This document shows, piece after piece, positions 55,866-64,000 of a DNA stretch of 64,000 nucleotides. The stretch lies in assembly GCF_035222485.1 (NCBI RefSeq), contig NC_085920.1, positions 1,426,001-1,490,000 on the forward strand, in the 5' to 3' direction. Positions within the stretch are counted from its first letter, which is position 1. Every line of letters begins with the position of its first letter. Below the pieces are notes generated by a model. That model saw only the letters and a program-made list of their open reading frames with translations. It did no database searches and was not told the origin of the DNA. The translations under genes and the position numbers were made by a program. This stretch comes from Podospora pseudoanserina (lineage: Eukaryota > Ascomycota > Sordariomycetes > Sordariales > Podosporaceae).

Positions 55866-58800
55866 TCAGAGAATGAGAATCTGAGGGCGTGTTTCCAACC
55901 TCGAATATCTTGTCCGACAGCAATGCCAACAAAATTCATCTCCTTCCAGAATCGCAGTCTCTGCCGTCTTGCCTTGCTGGGCAAGGATAGAAACAGCCGC
56001 CAGTCTTGCAACGGCATTGTTGCGTGTTTGTACAACACCTGTGCAAGGGGGCTGGTCGAGGAGCTCTTCCTGCGAACCAATGGAAACAGCATCCCGATAC
56101 TTCAATGGCAATGAATGCCCGAACTGGCAATCCCGATGGGGGAATGATATGGTGTTGATCACATCCCTGTTTTGGCTCCTTTCAACACCAAGGACATCAA
56201 TGTCCGCGACCCATCTGCCTTGGTCCTGCACCGAGACTGCTGGCTCAAGCAGAAATATCTCTTGGTCTATTTCTCCCTTGGGGCCCGGAGCCAAGGGCAC
56301 TTTCGAGTTGGTGAACGAAAAATGCAGCGAGGTTCCTTTGAAGTTGTCCTCAAAGGTTCCGTTGAAAATATGATGAGATACCATCAGAGCATCGTGCCCG
56401 ATTTGTCGTATACGAGGTTTGGTTGGCGACACGAGACATACCATCCCCGTCTGGCCAACATTGCCAACCAGATGCCGAATGCCCAAGTGGAATGGGCTGG
56501 TACAAGGGTCGGAGAGCAATATGTCGGCGACATATATGGAGTCGTCCGAGCATAACGCAATGACATCCGCGAGGTTCGCAAGGTCTATATCGAAGCGGCC
56601 GGACTCAAACATTGCTATACAGGCGAACAACTCCGCGCGTGTCATCTGTTTGAAATATTCCTCTGCAGATTTTTCAGCAGTATTGGGCACACAGAACCAT
56701 TTCGCGGCTGTCAGCGTGTTCTCGATGATTTACAGCGACACGGTAGCTTGTGACATCCTTTTGGTAGACGTGGGCTGCAACTTCAAGGACTAGAAAAGAC
56801 TGGAGCAAGTCGGGTGGCTGCCGAAACCCACTGCTAAACAAACAAGAGACAGTCCTGTCGGATTTGAGCTTCGCAATTGCCAGAGCTTTCCCAGTAACTG
56901 AAGATGTCTTCAGAGGCCAACAAGAGGGGAGGGGAATCCTCCTTAGACTCAACATCCATTGGATTAGAGAATGATTCGGTGGAAAATTCAGACTTCCAAC
57001 TAGCTGTTTCTGTCCGATCTGTAGGTAATCCCGATTTATGGTCCACTGGCTCAGAAGATCCTGTGGGCGGCCCAGCTTCACAGTCGACTTGTTCAGGTCC
57101 TTGTGTATAGTTGTGTTCAGGGTTATAGTTTACGTAGAGCCGCTCCCATCCCGGAGTCTCAGGGGAGGTCCCCTTGAAGGCTGTTGGCTCTGAGCATTTC
57201 CGTTTCCGTTTCCGTTTCCGTTTCCGTTTCCGCTCCCGACCGACGGCTGCCTCTGTCAGGTCATCAGAAGAAGAGTTTGTCTGATGTGTGGTTAGCTCTG
57301 TATCGACATGCCACGCCAAATATCTCTAAGGGTACATTGCGACGTGAGCGCCAGGTGAGAGATTTACTAGCCCATACGAACATGTCTACCTGCAAACACC
57401 TTGTTTGTCCCAGCTGCTATAGCAAGCCTTTTGCCGACTGGCAAGCAAAAATACCCATGACAACATATTCTTTGAGTCCAGATAAGTCCACGTGCAGCCA
57501 TCTGGCATATCGCTTTCTAGGGATGTAATCTTAGCTCAACGCGCCATAGTGTTGGGTTTGGCCAGCAATATGATCCTCGATTGGATGTATCGTCGTCCAT
57601 TCAATATACCTCTGGCCTCGAATGTAAGACCGGTACGTGATTATTGCATTCCGGGCTTTCAGATCCAGGCGTGGTGAAGTGGCAACTTGGCGTAGGTAGT
57701 GGATTCCGGCACCGATGGTTATGCCGCAGCAGAGAGCCTGCATAACACGGGAGTTACAAAGCCCAAAAAATGCTATGTGCTCGCCGCGGCGAAGAGAATC
57801 CCCCAGGAAGCCCCTTTCTCGTCTCCAGCCGTATTTGATAAGCATTACTGCGGAATTTTTCTCTTTCCCGTCGAGTTCTGTGACCACCGAGCAGAGCCTT
57901 GAAAGCCATGATCTAGGTGCGCGACCGGATTTCACTTGGCTCAAGACCTTTCCCAATTCTGCGAACCATGTCATGGCGGCTTCAAAGTCGGTGTATCCAA
58001 CCTCCCATCGGCGGAACAAAGCCCCGAGAGCAACAAGCCAAAGTTGAGGCATGTAAATCCGACTCAGCTGCTCGTGGCTGTGGACTGTGACCGGAGCACC
58101 GTAATATTTTAAATGAGACAGGGCGAGGGACCATTGGGTAAAGCTTTCGGAGGATTCGCCCCTGTATTCCAGTCCAAGGCTCAGGACTGCCAAGTTGGGA
58201 AGAGGTCGTCAGAAAAAGTAACTTTGGTAGCCTCAGCCTGAAAGACAAGAAGATTGGGGAACAAGTTCCAAGCCGATATGCCCCCCAATACCGATCGATC
58301 GCAGGCCTGCTGAGGAGTGTTATGGAAAAGTTTCTCAAACACCTCCATCGCCCGATTCCAGGTAATGACGGCAGTTTCGTACGTAGATTTACCTTTAGGG
58401 TAGGGAATGTTGAGGTTCTGGGCGATCAAATCGAATTGGGAATGTTGGAACTTCATCGAGGCTTCTGCCCTCCTCAGCCAAGCCCGTGCGTTCGCATCCC
58501 AAGATGCTAATTCGGTTCTCGTATAAGATTATTGAGAGGCCAGGTTCGTGTGCGGGTTGACGAGTTTTCCACTCTCAAGGTCGGCTTTGACAGTCCGTAT
58601 TCTCTTCTCGACCAGCTCAACCTGTATTGACGTGGCTGCCTTGGCCTCCCAAGCATCTGCGAGCATGCAGTCCAGTAGAAGGACACCAGTTAAGGAAAGC
58701 CCAGATATCGCAGCAGCCCATATAGAGGCACAGTCCGCTCCAATGAAAGGTTGAAAAGGGCCATCTCTCTCTGATCCCTGGGGGTTGATACCAAAGCGGG

Positions 58801-59590
58801 CCAAGATTTCGGGACGCGACTACCAAAAGCCTTGAATAATCTTGGTGTTTCGGGAACGAGCTCATGGAAAAGAAAGCCGAGCTTACAAGCCGTTCGATGG
58901 ATTTCGCCTTTCTCTGCTTCGTGTTTTCTTTTGAGTGTCGATGCCGAGCCGACAGGATGGTACTCAGGCGAAGGTGCGCAACGCCACAGCGAAAAGTCCA
59001 GGTTAATATTGACCAAAGCAAGAGTGTTTCCGTTTTGGACGGCGACCCCGGACACGTTGAGCTTGCCTAGAGAGTTCATGACTGCTTATGTATAGGTGTG
59101 TGGAAGTCCAGATGCGTAGCGTTTGTGCTTGAACAAATGGGTGCCCAAGCTCCCTGTTGATATCAGTCCAAGGCTGGACAGCTGGCTTGTTCAAGGAGGG
59201 TCGCAAAACGTGAGGCCTTCGTTCCCTACAATCGAATAAAGCAACCGGAGAGCAAGATGAACAAGTGTCTCCATACACTTTTAGTTTCCTCGTTCAGGGA
59301 AGAAGTCCAGTCCATCACGACGCAAAGAGACACCAAGATTGCTGCCCAACATATAGCCTTGCTGCGAGCCTCATCTGCAAGAGTATTAGAATCGCGGGGT
59401 GTGCATTGTGTGACTTGAGCTCCTTACCATTGCTTGTTGAAATGGCCCATACTGCTCTATCATTTTGACTGTGTTTAAAGATATCCGACGATCACCGTCG
59501 AACTCTCGTACGTGCTGAAGCTGAGTTGACCAAACTGTTTCCACATCGGTAGCGCATGAGTGCGAAAATCCAAGGGCTTGAATCAGTTAT
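55866..59590 (-). pseudogene. Large decayed gene of an uncharacterised fungal family
   Basis: Conserved pieces appear in family order on the minus strand but in changing frames. An upstream membrane part (KAICWAAILVSLCVVMDW and WRHLFILLSGCFIRL, 59210-59400) follows an intron-like GTAAGG..TTGCAG. Then come HELVPETPRLFKAFGSRVP, FGINPQGSERDGPFQPF, GADCASIWAAAISGLSL, SVLGGISAWNLFPNLLVF, LSLGLEYRGESSESF, and near the 3' end ENTLTAAKWFCVPNTA, ELFACIAMFESGRFD, FKGTSLHFSFTNSKVPL, VSVQDQGRWVADIDVLG and NNAVARLAAVSILAQQGK. As I recall, this is a widespread sordariomycete membrane-protein family with no known role. I count at least three one-base frame changes (about 58810, 58205 and 59440) and several in-frame stops (58529, 57531, near 56735 and 59235), so it is not expressed as one protein. 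It is a host gene, not a mobile element. Confidence 0.7.
57197..57232 (+). repeat. (TTTCCG)6 hexanucleotide repeat
   Basis: Six perfect units, read on the minus strand as alternating Arg-Lys codons. It lies inside the decayed gene, in what would be a variable linker. Confidence 0.9.
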
Positions 59591-60449
59591 GAAGAGCATA
59601 TTCGGAAGATGTTCGGTATAAGCCAGACCAGTTCGGTACCTGACGAGTTGAGAGACGACAAAGCTCTACTATTAGATTCAAATTGTCGGTTTCTGATGAT
59701 GGTGGGGTGTACGAAAACAAAATATCGTGGACATGCATCCGAGAAGTCCATGACAGGCGCTGGGATACTGGGATGGGAGACATGGGAGAGAAGCTGGAAC
59801 CACTCCCGCTAAGCATTACGCTAATGCAGCCTACGCCGCTAAGCCTTACAACAGACTGGGCACCGGAGCCTTCCATCCTTGATTTCACGATGAATCATCC
59901 TCACAACTACCCACCAGTGCCACCCATCTTTGTCATCAATTTGGAAATTTTCGGACAGCGATAAGAGTGAAGAACACAAGCATCCTTCCAGATGCCCATT
60001 GGGGTGAAGTCTATCTTTGTAACCGCAAAATCGACCTCGGCCGGAGTGGCAAGAGCTGGTGTTTTCAGACCGCCGGGCCGGCACGCGACCCTAACCCTAG
60101 CTCTTAATTCCAGGCCTTGTAGCGCCGGGTAAAAGCTTCCCCTTCAAAAGACTGCGGCAAATGCCAAGAGATATTACTCATGCGGCGAACTTCAACCCAT
60201 CTTATTACCATCACTCAAACCTTGGCCTTTTCTTGGGCAGCACTTATCTAGCCGGTGGACGGTATTCTCCTGTCAAGTTTTCTTCTTGTCCAACTGCATT
60301 TTTGCAAAAGAAATTTTCTACGTTTTAAAGTCGCTGTATTTCAAAAAGCGCACCCCCCCGATAAGAAATTTTGTTTGGCGGGGCAAATTGGAGCAGCGCC
60401 CAAAATTCCACCGCTACAGTCAAGAGGATACAACCTTACGACTGAAAAT
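59591..60449. promoter_or_regulatory. Upstream region of the NFX1-like gene, with a telomere-like box
   Basis: 860 bp with no supported gene. The sequence CCCTAACCCTA, two telomere-type units, lies at 60089-60099, 350 bp upstream of the NFX1-like start. Such teloboxes bind Tbf1/Myb-type factors in some ascomycete promoters; a role here is only inferred. A minus-strand frame at 59583-59888 could be a further relic of the decayed gene. Confidence 0.45.
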
Positions 60450-63400
60450 ATGGCCGAAGTAGTTCCACAACCCCCGGGAAGCTCGAGCCGTGGAGGAGGA
60501 TCAGGAGGTAGAGTCCGGCGAGGGCGTGGCTGGAGAGGAAGGCATAGAGGTGGTCGTGGAGGGTCCAATGCCAACGCACCCGGAAGTGGAAATGGAAATG
60601 TGGAAGGGAGCCAGGCGACTACGGCAACAACTCAACCATTACCACCACCAACTGCAGTACCTACACCAGTACCGCAGCAACCAGCAGGTGTAGCATCTCA
60701 ACCAATCGTTTCAGATGCTTCAAGTTCGCATCAAGAGGGCCAACCAGGCAGAGGGCGAGGAGATAGGGGCAGGGGAGGTCGGGGCAGAGGCCGTGGTCGC
60801 GGAGGCGCGGCTCAAAGATCAATAGTAACCTCCCATCGTGGAGGTCGAGGACCGCCGGTTTCAGCACCTCGACAAACGGACTCTTCATCATCTCAGTCAC
60901 AGTCACAGATACGACATGGGTTCAACCTTGGTGCTGTCGAGTTTGTCCCTGGTCAACCAGTCTCCGTCACTACCAAAACACGGGGTCCTGGAGAAATCAT
61001 ACCACCCAGATCTGCCCCTGCTCCTAAACCGGTCATGGAAAAATCCACAGCAGAGGACCTTCCCACACGTATTCACGAGGACATCGACAATGGGCAGTAC
61101 GAATGCGTCATCTGCACCAGCGAGGTTGTCCGATCTTCCCGAGTTTGGTCTTGCTTGATCTGCTGGACGGTTACCCACCTTCACTGTGTCAAGAAGTGGC
61201 ACAAAAACCAAATGAAACAGAAGGAGGAAAACCAAAGCCCTAACCAACCCGACGGTTGGCGCTGTCCAGGGTGCAACTCCAATCTGTTGGAAGACCCAGC
61301 ATCATATCACTGTTGGTGTGGGAAAGAGTTTGACATAAAAGCAATTCCTGGCTTGCCTCCTCACACATGCGGACAGACCTGCTCCAAGCCTAGAGCTACA
61401 TGTCCACATCCTTGCTCCCTGATGTGTCATGCCGGACCATGTCCGCCATGTACACTCATGGGCCCAGCACAGACCTGCTTCTGCGGCAAGAACACTGTTA
61501 CCAAACGGTGTAGTGAGACTGACTACACGAATGGATGGAGCTGCCAAGAGGTGTGCGGTGATTTCCTTCCATGTGGGGAGCATACCTGCTCCCAGCCTTG
61601 CCATCCAGGCTTATGTGGCGCTTGCGACGTTCCCATGCCATCAACGTGCTATTGCGGCAAGGAGCGGAAAGAGATACCTTGCAACCAGAGAGACGACATT
61701 TTGGAATCGTTCAACTATGGCCAGCTCGATGACGAAGAAGAGTGGTTTGAGGGATCATTCCAATGCTCAAAAGTCTGCGGCAGAAAGTTTGACTGTGGAC
61801 ATCACACTTGTCAAAAGCCCTGCCACCCGCAAGATGAAGAGACATCTCATTGCCCCCTTTCGCCCGACATGGTGTTGAGCTGCCCCTGTGGAAAGACACC
61901 GCTTGCTTCCTTACCAGCCGAACCCAGGACGTCGTGTCAAGACCCCGTCCCGCGATGCGACAAGCCATGCGATAAGATCCTGGCTTGCGGTCATCATTGC
62001 CCGGATAAGTGCCATACTGGTGCATGCGCCCCTTGCTTCCAGAGTATGGACATCTCCTGCCGTTGCGGCAGGGTCACCAGCCGTTCAGCGTGCCATCTAG
62101 GCTGTGTTGAACCACCACAATGCTTCCGGGTGTGCAAAGCGCAGCTCAACTGTGGAAGACATGAGTGTGGAGAGCGCTGCTGCTCGGGAGAGAAGAAGGC
62201 AGCGGAAAGGCGGAAACAGAAGCGGGCTGTCAACGAGAATTACGAGCCCGAACATATCTGCCTACAGGTTTGTGGCCGGCTGCTGAAATGTAGTAAGCAC
62301 ACATGCCAGCAGCTATGTCACAGGGGGTCTTGCAATGCTTGCCCGGAGGCTATCTTTGACGAGATCAGCTGCTCTTGCGGGCGAACTGTATTGCACCCTC
62401 CGCAACCATGCGGAACCAGACCGCCAGAGTGCCGATTTGACTGTCGCAGAGCGAGGCCATGCGGACATCCTGCAGTGTCCCATCAGTGTCATCCAGACGA
62501 TGTGGCTTGCCCCAAGTGCGCCTTTCTGGTGGAAAGGCCTTGTATCTGTGGCAAGAAGATTCTCAAAAATCAGCCTTGTTGGTTTGAGGATGCTAGGTGC
62601 GGACTGCCTTGTGGGAAGAAGCTGAAATGCGGAGCCCACGAGTGCAGGAAGTCGTGCCATAAGCCCGGGGAATGTGAGGATGCTGAGGTAGTTGGTTCTC
62701 ATTGCACGCAGTTATGCGGAAGGGCGAGAAAGTCTTGTGATCACACCTGCGTGGACGAGTGCCATGCCCCTTTTCGTAAGTTTACAGCCTTATATTTTTA
62801 TGTGCCCAAGGACATTGCTGATACAGTCACAGCTTGCAACGAGGACAAGCCGTGTCAATCCATGACATTCACCACCTGCCCTTGCCAGCGGCAAAAGAAA
62901 CAAATTCGGTGCGGTGCAACTCGCTTCAACTCGGGGCCAGATAAACACATCACTTTAAAGTGTGATGACGACTGTCTTCGACTGGAGCGGAATCAGCGGC
63001 TTGCCGACGCGCTCAATATCGACCCTAATCACACCGACGATCATGTGCCGTATGCCGACAAGACCTTGAAGATGTTCCGCGAGAATATTGCCTGGGCTCA
63101 ATCACAAGAACGGGAACTTCGCATGTTTGCTGCAGACCCAGAGTTGAAGCGGATGCGTTTCAAGCCTATGGCCAACCACCAGCGTGCCTTTTTGCACTCA
63201 CTAGCTGAGGACTATGGTCTTGATTCCGAGTCTCAAGATCCTGAGCCTCACCGTCATGTTTGCCTTTTCAAGACACCACGGTTTGTGTCTGCTCCCAAAA
63301 AGACCCTGGCTCAGAGTCTTCGCCTAGTTAAGACCGCTGCCGCCACTGCCGCTGCTGCTGCTGCTGCCAAACCAGCCACTCCCGCCAATAGCCAACCCTC

Positions 63401-64000
63401 ACCGCAGGCATTCAATGCCCTCTTACTCACCACACCTCGGTTTGGACTTACAGTCGAGGAGGTCGATCGAGCCCTGGCCTCAGACATTGCGGCCGCGGCA
63501 CGTTCTGGTCCGGCACTCAGCTTCACGACCAGCTTCCTCCCCTCGGAAGACATTGTGATCAAGGCCATCCCTAATTTCACGACCGCAGCTATTGCAACAT
63601 CCATGGCACCAACACCACAGGCAGTTCAGTCAGTTCTGAAGAATCTCAAGTCTGCTGTGGCAAGAACTATCTCAAAGGCAGGGTTGGCAAATGGGGTGGT
63701 ACTGTGCCACGCAGACAGTTCGCTCAATGTTGTTAGAAGAGAAGGAGATCAGGCTGCTGGTGCTGATGGATGGAGTGCTGTTGCTAGCAAGGGGACATGG
63801 CGGCGAGCTCCTAGTGGGAAGGTCGCTCCTCCTCCTGTGGCGAGCAGCAGCAGAGCTGGAGGTGGCTTCTTTGCGTTGAGGAAGCTGGAGCTGAGGAAGA
63901 AGAAGGTTGAGGAGGAAAAGGCGGAAGTTGAGGAGGATTGGGAAGCGGCAGCAGAGAAGTTGGAGGGTAGAAGCAGCGATAAAGAGAATGAGGTTGTCAA
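60450..64000 (+). CDS. fap1: NFX1/FAP1-type zinc-finger protein (partial at right edge)
   Basis: Exons 60450-62775 and 62833->64000 (57-nt intron, phase 1) run off the window with more than 1160 codons. The N-terminal 150 residues are Arg/Gly-rich with RGRGDRGRGGRGRGRGRGG. A RING/PHD-like zinc module follows at about 210-275 (YECVICTSEVVRSS, HLHCVKKWH, GWRCPGCN). About eight NF-X1 fingers come next with repeated CG..CxxxCH..PC-CP elements, e.g. CSLMCHAGPCPPC, CSQPCHPGLCGAC and CRKSCHKPGECE. After the fingers, LERNQRLADALNID to ELRMFAADPELKR looks like an R3H region. An Ala-rich tract (about 950-962) and a Lys/Glu-rich tail follow. The family includes human NFX1 and yeast Fap1, which binds FKBP12 and gives rapamycin resistance. 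The ATG (MAEVVPQPPGSSS) follows an AT-rich leader. Confidence 0.93.
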   Translation, partial: MAEVVPQPPGSSSRGGGSGGRVRRGRGWRGRHRGGRGGSNANAPGSGNGNVEGSQATTATTQPLPPPTAVPTPVPQQPAGVASQPIVSDASSSHQEGQPGRGRGDRGRGGRGRGRGRGGAAQRSIVTSHRGGRGPPVSAPRQTDSSSSQSQSQIRHGFNLGAVEFVPGQPVSVTTKTRGPGEIIPPRSAPAPKPVMEKSTAEDLPTRIHEDIDNGQYECVICTSEVVRSSRVWSCLICWTVTHLHCVKKWHKNQMKQKEENQSPNQPDGWRCPGCNSNLLEDPASYHCWCGKEFDIKAIPGLPPHTCGQTCSKPRATCPHPCSLMCHAGPCPPCTLMGPAQTCFCGKNTVTKRCSETDYTNGWSCQEVCGDFLPCGEHTCSQPCHPGLCGACDVPMPSTCYCGKERKEIPCNQRDDILESFNYGQLDDEEEWFEGSFQCSKVCGRKFDCGHHTCQKPCHPQDEETSHCPLSPDMVLSCPCGKTPLASLPAEPRTSCQDPVPRCDKPCDKILACGHHCPDKCHTGACAPCFQSMDISCRCGRVTSRSACHLGCVEPPQCFRVCKAQLNCGRHECGERCCSGEKKAAERRKQKRAVNENYEPEHICLQVCGRLLKCSKHTCQQLCHRGSCNACPEAIFDEISCSCGRTVLHPPQPCGTRPPECRFDCRRARPCGHPAVSHQCHPDDVACPKCAFLVERPCICGKKILKNQPCWFEDARCGLPCGKKLKCGAHECRKSCHKPGECEDAEVVGSHCTQLCGRARKSCDHTCVDECHAPFRKFTALYFYVPKDIADTVTACNEDKPCQSMTFTTCPCQRQKKQIRCGATRFNSGPDKHITLKCDDDCLRLERNQRLADALNIDPNHTDDHVPYADKTLKMFRENIAWAQSQERELRMFAADPELKRMRFKPMANHQRAFLHSLAEDYGLDSESQDPEPHRHVCLFKTPRFVSAPKKTLAQSLRLVKTAAATAAAAAAAKPATPANSQPSPQAFNALLLTTPRFGLTVEEVDRALASDIAAAARSGPALSFTTSFLPSEDIVIKAIPNFTTAAIATSMAPTPQAVQSVLKNLKSAVARTISKAGLANGVVLCHADSSLNVVRREGDQAAGADGWSAVASKGTWRRAPSGKVAPPPVASSSRAGGGFFALRKLELRKKKVEEEKAEVEEDWEAAAEKLEGRSSDKENEVV

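Overview
The window is nuclear DNA of a filamentous ascomycete, most likely a sordariomycete of the Sordariales (Neurospora/Podospora/Chaetomium relatives). The evidence is short introns (mostly 49-100 nt) with GT..AG ends and CTAAC-type branch sites, compact genes on both strands, and a gene set that reads like Neurospora orthologues (cys-9-type thioredoxin reductase, csn-7, cac-2, a chromodomain/AT-hook protein). I see no intact transposon, CRISPR array, rRNA or tRNA gene. I found 21 protein genes whose frames read cleanly, one gene with a single frame break, and two clearly decayed genes. Splice sites were placed by eye from protein continuity, frame and consensus.

Layout. 1-15 kb: 3' part of a choline sulfatase; Mediator subunit Med8; a decayed F-box/2EXR-like gene; an acyltransferase-3 membrane protein; a GFA-type zinc protein with a broken frame; checkpoint kinase Chk1 divergent from the APC/C-type E2 enzyme UBE2C; ribosomal protein eL31 divergent from a Rax1-like RGS membrane protein. 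15-32 kb: COP9 signalosome subunit 7, a CPx-type copper ATPase (Ccc2), a chromodomain/AT-hook protein, a divergent methionyl-tRNA synthetase and a FAAH-type amidase. 32-49 kb: CAF-1 subunit Cac2, a 2.7-kb gene-free stretch, a full-length ABCC transporter, a SAM methyltransferase, thioredoxin reductase, an MDR quinone oxidoreductase and the CPSF subunit Yth1. 50-64 kb: a DUF1776 Rossmann protein, an Rmd1/Sif2 (DUF155) membrane protein, a large decayed gene of an uncharacterised fungal family, and an NFX1/FAP1 zinc-finger protein that runs off the right edge.

The neighbourhood is mostly housekeeping (transcription, chromatin, cell cycle, redox, translation), not a metabolic cluster. The points most worth a second look are: an in-frame, acid-free, Arg/Ser-rich extension upstream of the only AUG of thioredoxin reductase, which looks like a mitochondrial presequence started from a non-AUG codon; an intact but unusual methionyl-tRNA synthetase; a probable 36-nt intron in the chromodomain gene; a GC-AG intron in the amidase; and a recurring switch inside exons from C-ending to G-ending codons along the coding strand.
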